Positions 1 to 6,625 of a DNA stretch of 9,620 bases are shown piece after piece; position 1 is the stretch's first letter; the number at the start of each line of letters is the position of its first letter. The stretch comes from Steroidobacteraceae bacterium (GTDB lineage: Bacteria; Pseudomonadota; Gammaproteobacteria; Steroidobacterales; Steroidobacteraceae), in NCBI GenBank assembly GCA_025927665.1, contig JAICKZ010000112.1:1-9620 (forward strand), given 5' to 3'. The notes under the pieces were generated by a model that did no database searches, was not told where the DNA came from, and saw only the letters and a program-made list of their open reading frames with translations. The translations under genes were made by a program, and so were the position numbers.

Positions 1-1
1 C

Positions 2-100
2 TTTCTGATTGATGACAAAGGCGTGTTGCGACAGGAATGGCGTAAAGTAAAAGTACCGGGACATGTTGACGAAGTACTGGCTGCTACGCGTGAACTTTAA
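2..100 (+). CDS. bcp: Peroxiredoxin of the Bcp/PrxQ type, C-terminal fragment
   Basis: Only the last 32 codons are in the window; the gene begins before base 1 and ends with TAA at 98-100. The frame reads FLIDDKGVLRQEWRKVKV, then PGHVDEVLAA and a short tail. This matches the end of Bcp-type thiol peroxidases, where a strand of the form 'FLID..G.+...WR+VKV' is followed by a final helix. Members of the family reduce hydrogen peroxide and organic hydroperoxides in the cytoplasm using thioredoxin. The catalytic cysteine lies in the missing N-terminal part, so catalytic competence cannot be judged here. The next gene starts 65 bp downstream on the same strand, so co-transcription is possible. The call rests on a short but characteristic segment. 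Confidence 0.8.
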   Translation, partial: FLIDDKGVLRQEWRKVKVPGHVDEVLAATREL

Positions 101-150
101 TGATCTGATGCAATCGTAAAATGAAATTGTCGTGATATCCCTGTTCTTAT

Positions 151-156
151 AAGGAG
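151..156 (+). promoter_or_regulatory. Ribosome-binding site that fixes the TTG start of the PIN-PhoH gene
   Basis: AAGGAG lies 9 nt before the TTG at 166. It is close to the anti-Shine-Dalgarno consensus. There is no in-frame ATG near it, and the protein from this TTG has the full PIN N-terminus, so the non-ATG start is credible. Confidence 0.75.
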
Positions 157-165
157 TGTGCTGAA

Positions 166-1611
166 TTGGCAAAACCCAAACGTAAGATCCCGCCATCCGA
201 ACGCCGCATTTTTGTGCTCGATACCAATGTGCTAATGCACGATCCCACCGCGATATTCCGCTTTGATGAGCACGATATTTTTATTCCCATGATTGTGCTT
301 GAAGAATTGGATGCTGGAAAAAAAGGCGTTTCAGAAGCCGCACGTAATGTACGCCAAGTCAGCCGCTTTCTTGATGAATTAATGGCGGGTGCTACTAAAG
401 AGCGCATCGACAAGGGATTAGAACTGCCTTCAGCGATCCGTCATGTCAATGGCAATATTACCAATGGTCACAAACCTGTTGCGACAGGACGATTGTTTTT
501 TCAGACACGTCAACTGAGCAGTGGCTTACCCAATAAATTACCTGGCAACGGCGCGGACAATGCCATTCTTGGACAAACTTTGGCATTGCAAAAAGAACAA
601 TCCAGCACACGTGTAACGCTGGTATCGAAAGATATCAATTTGCGCATCAAGGCTGCGATTATTGGTGTACACACCGAAGATTATTACAGCGACAAGACGA
701 TAGAAGATGCCGATCTGCTGTATACCGGTGTGCAGGAGTTACCCGATCACTTCTGGGAACGTCACAGCAAGAACATGCAATCATGGCAAGAGCATTCGGA
801 CAGTTACTATCGGGTGCAAGGACCCACGGTGCGTGATTGGCATATCAATCAGTTCGTGTATCAAAAAGAGCCTGACAGTTTTGATGCCATTGTGCGTCAA
901 CTCGACGACAATACTGCTGTATTGCAAGTTGCACGTGATTATCGCAACGAACGCCACAATGTGTGGGGCATTACCGCGCGCAATCGCGAACAAAACTTTG
1001 CACTTAATATGCTGATGGATCCAGAAGTTGATTTCGTCAGCATATTAGGGCCTGCAGGCACGGGTAAAACGTTGCTGACCCTCGCCGCTGGCTTGGCACA
1101 AACGTTGGAGAACAATCGCTTCAGTGAAATCATCATGACACGTGTCACTATTCCACTTGGCGAAGACATTGGTTTTTTACCTGGCACGGAAGAAGAAAAA
1201 ATGGAGCCCTGGATGGGCGCACTCATGGATAATCTTGAAGTGCTTACTCATAGCCAGGAAGGCGGTAGCTGGGGACGTGCTGCAACCAATGATCTACTGC
1301 GCAATCGTATCAAGATTCGCTCACTTAATTTTATGCGCGGCCGAACTTTCCTCAATCGCTTCTTGATTGTCGACGAAGCTCAAAATCTGACGCCCAAGCA
1401 GATGAAAGCGCTGGTGACGCGCGCAGGTCCCGGCACCAAGCTCGTATGCTTGGGTAATATTGCTCAGATTGATACGCCGTATCTTTCGGAAACCACCTGC
1501 GGACTCACGTATGTCGTCAATCGCTTTCGCGACTGGGCGCATTCGGGTCACATTACATTGAAACGCGGTGAACGTTCACGATTGGCAGATTATGCTTCGG
1601 AGCATTTGTAG
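166..1611 (+). CDS. phoH2: PIN-domain / PhoH-family ATPase (PhoH2/YlaK type)
   Basis: The 481-residue protein has two domains. Residues about 14-165 form a PIN ribonuclease-like domain: VLDTNVLMHD (Asp19), VLEELD (Glu46/Glu47), GNGADNAIL (Asp131) and VSKDINLR (Asp156) supply the expected acidic metal-binding residues. Residues about 270-475 form a PhoH P-loop ATPase: Walker A GPAGTGKT at 295-302, Walker B FLIVDEAQN at about 399-407, and the sensor-like segment LVCLGNIAQID at about 426-436. PIN-PhoH fusions are known as PhoH2 proteins, and characterised mycobacterial members show ATP-dependent RNA unwinding and cleavage. That activity here is inference. No small antitoxin-like gene precedes it; the upstream neighbour is the peroxiredoxin. 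All key residues are present and the length is normal for the family. The start is TTG, supported by AAGGAG nine bases upstream. Confidence 0.93.
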   Translation: MAKPKRKIPPSERRIFVLDTNVLMHDPTAIFRFDEHDIFIPMIVLEELDAGKKGVSEAARNVRQVSRFLDELMAGATKERIDKGLELPSAIRHVNGNITNGHKPVATGRLFFQTRQLSSGLPNKLPGNGADNAILGQTLALQKEQSSTRVTLVSKDINLRIKAAIIGVHTEDYYSDKTIEDADLLYTGVQELPDHFWERHSKNMQSWQEHSDSYYRVQGPTVRDWHINQFVYQKEPDSFDAIVRQLDDNTAVLQVARDYRNERHNVWGITARNREQNFALNMLMDPEVDFVSILGPAGTGKTLLTLAAGLAQTLENNRFSEIIMTRVTIPLGEDIGFLPGTEEEKMEPWMGALMDNLEVLTHSQEGGSWGRAATNDLLRNRIKIRSLNFMRGRTFLNRFLIVDEAQNLTPKQMKALVTRAGPGTKLVCLGNIAQIDTPYLSETTCGLTYVVNRFRDWAHSGHITLKRGERSRLADYASEHL

Positions 1612-1706
1612 TGTATTTCGAGGTCACTTCATTAAAAGAAGGTTAATCACACAAGCATAACTTGATTACCTGTAATGACTGGGCAAGTATTGAGTTCTTG
1701 ATCCGT
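1612..1706. other. Gap between the PhoH gene and the M48 protease gene
   Basis: This 95-bp spacer contains one imperfect inverted repeat: GGTTAATCA at 1641-1649 against TGATTACC at 1663-1670, a stem with one bulge and a 13-nt loop. It has no following T-run, so it is not a clear terminator. No convincing -10/-35 pair is seen. The protease may be transcribed with the upstream genes or from a promoter I cannot identify. Confidence 0.3.
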
Positions 1707-3191
1707 ATGAGCGCCAACGTGAATCGCATTGTCAGTTTTTGTGTCGCATTGTGCTTGTCATTGATTGCCAATCAATCCACACGTGCGGCCAGCAATGAGC
1801 TGCCTGAAATGGGTACGCCTTCTTCCGCAGTATTGTCGTTGGAAGATGAGTATCGATTAGGCAGTATGGTGGTGCGTGGCCTGCGTGATCAAAGTCAAAT
1901 AGTGGATGATCCAGAGCTGAATGATTACATTCAGTCCATTGGTTTGCAGCTCTCCAGTCAGTCGGAACAACAACCGGTCCATTCATTTCAATTCTATGTC
2001 GTAAAAGATGCTGAGATTAATGCCTTTGCGCTTCCCGGTGGTTTTGTCTGTATCAACTCAGGGTTATTGCTGGCAACTCGCAACGAGAATGAGTTGGCCG
2101 GCGTGCTGGGCCATGAAATATCACATGTCACACAACGTCATATCGCTCGTAGCATCATTGCACAAAGCCACAATGGCATCATTTCCGCTGCTGCCATGCT
2201 TGCGGCAATTTTGCTCGGCGCTGCGGGTGGGGGCGACGCAGCCATTGCTGGCGTTGCGGCTGCACAAACGGTAGCGCTGCAAAATCAGATGACCTTTTCA
2301 CGTGCTGAAGAAACGGAAGCTGACAATATCGGTATTGCCCTGCTTGCACATAGTGGCTTTGATCCCAATGGAATGTGGCAGTTCTTTGAAGTACTGGAAC
2401 GTCAGAATGGCAGTCGCAAAGAGGCGGACATTCCCGCTATTTTGCGTAACCACCCTGTGACCAATGAACGCATTGCTGAAACACGCTCACGTGCCGCTCA
2501 ACTGCCCGCTGTCACACATCAAGACAGTCTTAGCTATACATTAATGCGTGAACGCATGCGGGTCTTGATGACGCCAGCAGGTGAGGATCCACGTCAGTAT
2601 TACTTGTTCAATGACAAAGATGAAAATAAAGTCAGTCAAAGTCAGCTCTATGGCAAAGCCTTGGCCGATATCGCGGCGCAAGAACCAAAAGATGCAGTAC
2701 GTATCCTGAAGGAGTTGCTTCAAAAAGATGCGACCGTTATTCAATATCACACCGCACTAGGACAGGCACAGCTTGAGGCCGGTGATGAACGAGAGTCCAT
2801 AAAAACACTCGCGCATGCAGCGGAGTTATTTCCACGCAACATTCCGGTTACGGTTCGTTACGCACAAACGTTGATGCGTGCGGGCGATGCTAAGCGCGCG
2901 CATGTTGTACTACTGGATCTTTTCAATTCAGTACCACCGACGCCGGAACAAGCAAAACTAATTGCATTAGCTGCAAACGCGGCGGGCGATAACGCGGATG
3001 CCTATTCATACATGGGCGAATACTACATTCTGGGTGGCGACTTACCGACTGCTATCGCGCAATATCAAATGGCATTGTCGGTACCCAATATTACGATTGT
3101 ACAACGTGCCAAATTTGCAGCGCGGCTTGAAGAAATTCAACGCGCCATGCCGCGACGGATTCGTGCCGACCCTGAGCAGCGTGGAAGATAG
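1707..3191 (+). CDS. bepA: BepA-like periplasmic M48 zinc metalloprotease with C-terminal TPR region
   Basis: From the ATG at 1707 the protein has 494 residues. Residues 1 to about 27 form a Sec signal peptide (basic N-end, hydrophobic CVALCLSLIA, cleavage near TRA|AS). The M48 peptidase domain follows: AFALPGGFVCIN, the zinc motif HEISH at 136-140, and EETEADNIGI, whose second Glu (about 202) should be the third zinc ligand. NHPVTNERI at about 248-256 corresponds to the conserved histidine region which in E. coli BepA is reported to regulate activity. A glycine/alanine-rich hydrophobic loop lies between the zinc motif and the third ligand. The C-terminal ~170 residues are helical and TPR-like (ALGQAQLEAGD, AQTLMRAGDAKRA, YYILGGDLPTAIAQYQMAL). 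BepA degrades stalled LptD and helps outer-membrane protein assembly. An in-frame TTG at 1662 would add 15 residues with Asp/Glu, which spoils the signal peptide, so I prefer 1707, although its ribosome-binding site is weak. Confidence 0.9.
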   Translation: MSANVNRIVSFCVALCLSLIANQSTRAASNELPEMGTPSSAVLSLEDEYRLGSMVVRGLRDQSQIVDDPELNDYIQSIGLQLSSQSEQQPVHSFQFYVVKDAEINAFALPGGFVCINSGLLLATRNENELAGVLGHEISHVTQRHIARSIIAQSHNGIISAAAMLAAILLGAAGGGDAAIAGVAAAQTVALQNQMTFSRAEETEADNIGIALLAHSGFDPNGMWQFFEVLERQNGSRKEADIPAILRNHPVTNERIAETRSRAAQLPAVTHQDSLSYTLMRERMRVLMTPAGEDPRQYYLFNDKDENKVSQSQLYGKALADIAAQEPKDAVRILKELLQKDATVIQYHTALGQAQLEAGDERESIKTLAHAAELFPRNIPVTVRYAQTLMRAGDAKRAHVVLLDLFNSVPPTPEQAKLIALAANAAGDNADAYSYMGEYYILGGDLPTAIAQYQMALSVPNITIVQRAKFAARLEEIQRAMPRRIRADPEQRGR

Positions 3192-3296
3192 TTGATCTGA
3201 GAATTGCGATAAACAGTGCGATCAAAGTACTGCCAACGAATAAACAAGTTTTCAAGAATTGAAGTCATCGCAAATTGCTTCCTTGCAAACAAATGG

Positions 3297-3313
3297 CACC
3301 ATTGTCGATGGTG
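3297..3313. terminator. Small hairpin between convergent genes, possible weak terminator
   Basis: CACCAT (3297-3302) and ATGGTG (3308-3313) form a perfect 6-bp stem with a 5-nt loop. It sits between the stop of the M48 protease gene (+) and the stop of the HD-LuxR gene (-). Read on the - strand it is followed by CCATTTGTTTG, a modest U-rich stretch; on the + strand there is no U-run. It could end transcription of the HD-LuxR gene, but the stem is short. The rest of 3192-3343 shows nothing else I can name. Confidence 0.3.
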
Positions 3314-3343
3314 GAAACAGCGAAACAAATATTCCAATTATTT

Positions 3344-4786
3344 CTAAATGATTCCCAACGTGTACGCCTTGAATGTCGCGGCGGCGCGAGTGGAGCATTC
3401 CAACTTTCGAAAAATACTTTCCACATGCGTACGGATTGTACTGGGGCTAACACCTAAATTACGCGCAACTTCCTTATTACTTTCTCCGCGACTGATTCGA
3501 GCTAACACCTCAGCTTCACGATCAGTCAATACATGGGTCGTTCTAGCAGATTCCAATTGTTGACCACCTGTGGTCGCCAACACGGCATCAACAATGACGG
3601 GATCAAAACGCCCTTGCCTTGTCTCTTCATGTAAGAGCGTACTCGCATTATCCTTGCTTAAGGGCGCGCGCCACGGCCTGGCGGAACACATCGCTGTCCA
3701 AGCGGCAGCTGTTGCAAGTGTACGTTGAGGTACGGTGATCGCCTCATCAGCAACGCTACGAAAATAACCTGTGCCATCTTGCCGCTCATACACCGATGAA
3801 GCCAGATTTACTTCTTGAGTCAAACTGCGAATCTGCTGTGCTGCGCGCCAAGTCCAGTAAGGTGCGAGTCGCACTTGTTCCCAAGCTGATGCATCGAGGT
3901 GGCCATGTGTATTCCATATCCAATTGGGTATGGCAGCACGACCAATACCGTGTATCAGTCCAGCACTGTACAACTGTTTCTGAACGATAGGTGACAAGCC
4001 TTGCAATACGGCACAGTCGCGCGCAAGTTCAGCAACCCGACGGGAGTATCCAGCCAACCACGGCAACTTCAAATCGATTACGTCGGCAACCAACGTCAAA
4101 GGAACTTCATTCACTATATTAACGCCAGACATTCGAGAGTCGAATGTCTGCAACTCGTCCGTATTAAGCAACGCAAGCCAATCTCCCGCAAAACGACTTA
4201 GCAACTTAACGAGTTCATTGGGATATTTGATATTGCTTTTACTAATCACGTAGTTCAATGCCGCATCGATACCATGAACACGGCTTAGCGTCTCAAAATC
4301 ACCGACAAGCGCAACACGATAGACTGACAACGGCACCTCGGGATGTTTTAGCAGTCCCGGTACACCTTGACCATCGTAGGTTTCAAAAATGTGTCGCAAC
4401 CCCAACTCAACCGCGCGAGACATATGCAGCATCACTGCAATGTCCCCAGAAACTTCACAATGAATTTCCGCAAGTGGATATATAAGATCCCGGGGTACGT
4501 TGAACAAAGGATAAATTCCCGTGGTCAAGCTCCTACGTCCGGCCACATCATCACCCAAAAGTTGACCGAAGCCAGCTGCATTGGCCGTGCATCCTGACCA
4601 ACGCAACAATGCAATGTAATAAGTGGCTCTGCACTCTTCCTCATTCGCACCTTCTTCCGCTGCTAACAATGCTGCCAATCGTGCGGTCCGAATCGAATGA
4701 TTGGTTGGCTGTCCCTTGCTGAGATCACCAACAAAGGCCAACGCCAACATGGCATCGCTCACTGGAATGGTTGATACGTAATGCAT
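3344..4786 (-). CDS. Tandem HD-domain (degenerate HD-GYP) protein with C-terminal LuxR-type helix-turn-helix
   Basis: The 480-residue protein has three parts. Residues about 14-210 are HD-GYP-like: H30, H109 and D163 remain, but the 'LLHDIGK' position reads LLRWSGC (60-66) and the GYP motif reads YDGQGVP (137-143). Residues about 235-400 are a second HD-GYP-like unit: LAGYSRRVAELA (244-255), LIHGIGRAAIPN (277-288), RLAPYW (306-311), YERQDGTGYF (333-342). Residues about 418-480 are a LuxR/GerE domain: LTDREAEVLARISRG, then SNKEVARNLGVSPSTIRTH as recognition helix region. Active HD-GYP enzymes hydrolyse cyclic-di-GMP. Here the second unit has Tyr for the first His, Gly280 for the HD Asp, Ala308 for the HP His, Val-Tyr for the HH pair and Ala361 for the last Asp, so it is probably a ligand-sensing or structural domain. 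The protein is likely a cytoplasmic transcription regulator, divergent from the hydrolase gene. No clear ribosome-binding site precedes the ATG, but the N-terminus fits my recollection of HD-LuxR relatives. Confidence 0.85.
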   Translation of the reverse strand: MHYVSTIPVSDAMLALAFVGDLSKGQPTNHSIRTARLAALLAAEEGANEEECRATYYIALLRWSGCTANAAGFGQLLGDDVAGRRSLTTGIYPLFNVPRDLIYPLAEIHCEVSGDIAVMLHMSRAVELGLRHIFETYDGQGVPGLLKHPEVPLSVYRVALVGDFETLSRVHGIDAALNYVISKSNIKYPNELVKLLSRFAGDWLALLNTDELQTFDSRMSGVNIVNEVPLTLVADVIDLKLPWLAGYSRRVAELARDCAVLQGLSPIVQKQLYSAGLIHGIGRAAIPNWIWNTHGHLDASAWEQVRLAPYWTWRAAQQIRSLTQEVNLASSVYERQDGTGYFRSVADEAITVPQRTLATAAAWTAMCSARPWRAPLSKDNASTLLHEETRQGRFDPVIVDAVLATTGGQQLESARTTHVLTDREAEVLARISRGESNKEVARNLGVSPSTIRTHVESIFRKLECSTRAAATFKAYTLGII

Positions 4787-4861
4787 ACTTGGAAAGACGT
4801 AGACTAAAAGTTGTACTTCATCATAGCTTATTGACTATTTCATATCGGATACAATTCGAGC

Positions 4862-4877
4862 TCGGTTATTTAACCGA
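4862..4877. repeat. Perfect 7-bp inverted repeat, candidate operator
   Basis: TCGGTTA and TAACCGA flank a 2-bp centre (TT), giving a 16-bp symmetric site near the middle of the divergent intergenic region. Dyads of this size and position are typical of binding sites for dimeric helix-turn-helix regulators. With so short a loop it is a poor RNA hairpin, which favours a DNA site. No second full copy is seen in the window. Confidence 0.5.
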
Positions 4878-4931
4878 TGTTCACCGGCCAATTATTTGAT
4901 AACTTTCTCACAGTTATGTACTGCAATTACC

Positions 4932-4938
4932 AAGGGGA
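4932..4938 (+). promoter_or_regulatory. Ribosome-binding site of the hydrolase gene
   Basis: AAGGGGA lies 6 nt before the ATG at 4945. It supports this first ATG over the internal one at 4993, which has only a weak purine stretch before it. Confidence 0.65.
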
Positions 4939-4944
4939 AAATTC

Positions 4945-5754
4945 ATGTCTAACCGTTTTAGTCATACACTAATTTTAGCGCAGGCGAATCCAATGTCGGT
5001 GAAACCCATTATCGCGTTTACTGCCATGGTCGCACTAATGATCGCGGCCGTTACTTCTGTGCATGCCGAACCAATCAAGAACATTGTCATCGTTCATGGA
5101 GCGTTTGCTGATGGTTCTGGATGGCGGCGTGTCGTAGATATTCTTGACAAGGATGGCTATAAAGTTAACGTGGTGCAGGAACCGTTAATTTCACTTGCCG
5201 ATGATGTTGCGGCGACCAAGCGCGTGCTGGATCTACAAGAAGGACCTTCACTTCTGGTCGGTCACAGCTATGGCGGAGTAGTTATTACTGAAGCGGGCAA
5301 TGCATCGAATGTCGTTGCTCTTGTCTATATCGCTGCGTTTATTCCTGATCAAGGCGAGAGCGCATTAAGCTTGCTTGGAACCGTGCCCGCCGTTAACAAT
5401 GATGTCCGTGCGACCAACAGTGGCTTTTTATATATCGACCCAACTGCTTTCCCTGCAGACTTTGCCGCCGATGTTGCACAACCACAGTCAAGGTTTATGG
5501 CTCATTCCCAAGTGCTTTTAGCGGCCAAAGAAGCAGGAGGAGCACCAGTAACAGCAGCTGCATGGCATCAGAAGAAAAGCTGGGCATTAATTGCCACTCA
5601 TGACCACAGTATCAATCCCGACTTGGAACGCAGCATGGCCAAACGTGCAGGCAGCGAAACAGTTGAAGTTGCGGGCAGTCATGCGGTGTATATCTCCAAA
5701 CCGAATGAAGTAGCTCACTTGATCGAACGAGCAGCAAAGGCATCGGCCCAATAA
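4945..5754 (+). CDS. Alpha/beta hydrolase (esterase-like), predicted exported
   Basis: The 269-residue protein has an N-terminal hydrophobic stretch (about residues 20-38) ending in SVHA|EP, a plausible signal peptidase I site after residue 41, so the enzyme probably acts in the periplasm or outside the cell. The mature part is a compact alpha/beta hydrolase: IVIVHGAF (oxyanion His-Gly at 51-52), the nucleophile elbow GHSYGG with Ser108, the candidate acid Asp220 in ATHDHSINP, and the catalytic His246 in GSHAVYISKP. The family (Abhydrolase_6 type) includes esterases, lactonases and hydroxynitrile-lyase-like enzymes, so the substrate cannot be named. The gene is divergent from the HD-LuxR regulator, its likely controller by position. 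The first ATG has a strong ribosome-binding site but gives a long N-region; the ATG at 4993 would give a more classical signal peptide. Confidence 0.88.
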   Translation: MSNRFSHTLILAQANPMSVKPIIAFTAMVALMIAAVTSVHAEPIKNIVIVHGAFADGSGWRRVVDILDKDGYKVNVVQEPLISLADDVAATKRVLDLQEGPSLLVGHSYGGVVITEAGNASNVVALVYIAAFIPDQGESALSLLGTVPAVNNDVRATNSGFLYIDPTAFPADFAADVAQPQSRFMAHSQVLLAAKEAGGAPVTAAAWHQKKSWALIATHDHSINPDLERSMAKRAGSETVEVAGSHAVYISKPNEVAHLIERAAKASAQ

Positions 5755-5765
5755 ATATTATTAAC

Positions 5766-5799
5766 CTTTCACGATTTAATACAATCGTGGTGGTGAAAG
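5766..5799. repeat. Nested inverted repeat downstream of the hydrolase gene
   Basis: CTTTCAC (5766-5772) pairs with GTGAAAG (5793-5799). The overlapping CACGATT (5770-5776) pairs with AATCGTG (5783-5789). The two 7-bp stems share CAC, so they compete unless the outer stem is shortened to four base pairs around a 6-nt bulge. It begins 12 bp after the hydrolase stop codon, has no T-run after it, and precedes the stronger hairpin at 5812. It may protect the 3' end of the mRNA or act with the next hairpin. Confidence 0.45.
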
Positions 5800-5811
5800 T
5801 CATTTACAAGA

Positions 5812-5841
5812 GTGCCGCTCCAACAGTTGAGCGGCACGTTT
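5812..5841. terminator. Likely intrinsic terminator between convergent hydrolase and tetR genes
   Basis: GTGCCGCTC (5812-5820) and GAGCGGCAC (5829-5837) form a perfect 9-bp GC-rich stem with an 8-nt loop, followed on the + strand by GTTTG. The U-run is short, but the stem is strong and lies in the gap between two convergent genes (stops at 5754 and 5936). The symmetric stem could serve both directions; the - strand side continues as TCTTGT. Confidence 0.6.
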
Positions 5842-5935
5842 GAATCTGAATCAAAGTGGAAGATATGTATCAGCTCCACAAGCTCGAGTTAATAAATTGG
5901 ATACTCACAATGATCGACAACTGTGAATCACCAAC

Positions 5936-6520
5936 TTACAACCGAAGTCCTAACAACAATACTTCAATTTGCTTTTCCACCTGTCGACGTGTGTGTAGTG
6001 TTCGCACTACACGAAATAATCCTTGAAGGAAGGTAATGATGGTTTGAGTGGCCAACTCAGGATTAAATTCTGGTGGCAATTCCTTTACTGCTTTTGCTTC
6101 CCTAAAACGTTGCGTTAACGCGTGAGCAACGGCTTGCATTTGATCGATAACATATTTCCTTAGCTCTTTGGAAGACAGCACATCATTGGATAGACTCGCC
6201 GCCATCAGGCAAACGTTAGGCAACTTGGGATCGTCCAAATCATCTAACACAACTACGAAAAATCGTCGTACGCCTTTACGTATAAGCGGTTCTGCCATAA
6301 GTGCCTCCCATCGGCGACGGGTCACAACTTCGTCATAGTGTTTTAAACAGAGTAGATAAAGCCTTTGCTTGCTCTTGAAGCTGTTATAGAACGATCCTTC
6401 GCCAATTTTCATCACTCGCAATAAATCGCGTAGCGAAGTATTCGAATACCCTTTTGCCCAAAATAATCGGGTGGCTTGATCCAAGGCGACCGTAACATCG
6501 AATTGCTTCTGTCCACTCAT
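5936..6520 (-). CDS. TetR-family transcriptional repressor
   Basis: The 194-residue protein has a typical TetR N-terminal DNA-binding domain. Helix 1 carries ALDQATRLFWAKGY, then NTSLRDLLRVMKIGEGSFYNSF (about 27-48) forms the helix-turn-helix and SKQRLYLLCLKHY leads into helix 4. The remaining ~140 residues are the all-helical ligand-binding and dimerisation part, with a PNVCLMAA segment like the 'GCLM/GCLL' element common in TetR proteins. Members usually repress a neighbouring gene until a small ligand binds. The gene is divergent from the NmrA-like gene with only about 100 bp between them, the usual layout for a repressor and its target. Length is normal. The ATG is preceded by only a weak GAG, so translation signals are poor. 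The ligand is unknown. Confidence 0.92.
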   Translation of the reverse strand: MSGQKQFDVTVALDQATRLFWAKGYSNTSLRDLLRVMKIGEGSFYNSFKSKQRLYLLCLKHYDEVVTRRRWEALMAEPLIRKGVRRFFVVVLDDLDDPKLPNVCLMAASLSNDVLSSKELRKYVIDQMQAVAHALTQRFREAKAVKELPPEFNPELATQTIITFLQGLFRVVRTLHTRRQVEKQIEVLLLGLRL

Positions 6521-6625
6521 GAACTCAGATTATCAAATTGTATCGTTCGCTACAAGATTGTTGCCTAATAACCATAGATACGATACCTTTATCTTGTATC
6601 AATCATTACAACATTGTGGCGAAAC
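6521..6625. promoter_or_regulatory. tetR / NmrA-like divergent promoter with repeated TTGTATC / GATAC elements
   Basis: The short gap carries two direct copies of TTGTATC (6538-6544 and 6594-6600) and, between them, the tandem GATACGATAC (6577-6586). These give inverted pairs: TTGTA (6538-6542) with TACAA (6551-6555), spaced 8 nt; GTATCG (6540-6545) with CGATAC (6581-6586); and GATAC (6582-6586) with GTATC (6596-6600), spaced 9 nt. Such dyads are what a TetR dimer would bind. On the - strand, TACAAT and GATAAT lie close upstream of the tetR start as possible -10 elements, overlapping the repeats. Exact promoters cannot be assigned. Confidence 0.5.

Larger units (their letters stand above)
4787..4944. 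promoter_or_regulatory. Divergent promoter region between the HD-LuxR and hydrolase genes
   Basis: The 158 bp between the two divergent start codons must carry both promoters. It is A/T-rich with several weak hexamers: TTGACT at 4831-4836 with TACAAT at 4850-4855 (13 nt apart, too close for a classical sigma-70 pair) and TTGATA at 4896-4901. On the - strand TATGAT lies at about 4821-4826. None forms a convincing pair, so exact start sites are left open. A perfect palindrome lies in the middle (4862-4877). Control of both genes by the adjacent LuxR-type protein is plausible but inferred only from position. Confidence 0.45.

Noticed and set aside
707..1015. A 102-codon + frame inside the PIN-PhoH gene
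   Set aside because: Out of frame with a strongly supported gene; the Cys/Ile/Thr-rich sequence has no family resemblance.
1641..1670. GGTTAATCA/TGATTACC as a terminator after the PhoH gene
   Set aside because: The stem is A/T-rich with a bulge, the loop is long, and no T-run follows on the + strand.
1662..1706. TTG at 1662 as the start of the M48 protease
   Set aside because: It adds acidic residues ahead of a clean signal peptide, and the nearest purine-rich site (AAGAAGG at 1636-1642) is about 19 nt away, too far for a normal ribosome-binding site.
4831..4855. TTGACT / TACAAT as a sigma-70 promoter for the hydrolase
   Set aside because: The spacing is 13 nt, well below the usual 16-18 nt, so I do not call it a promoter.
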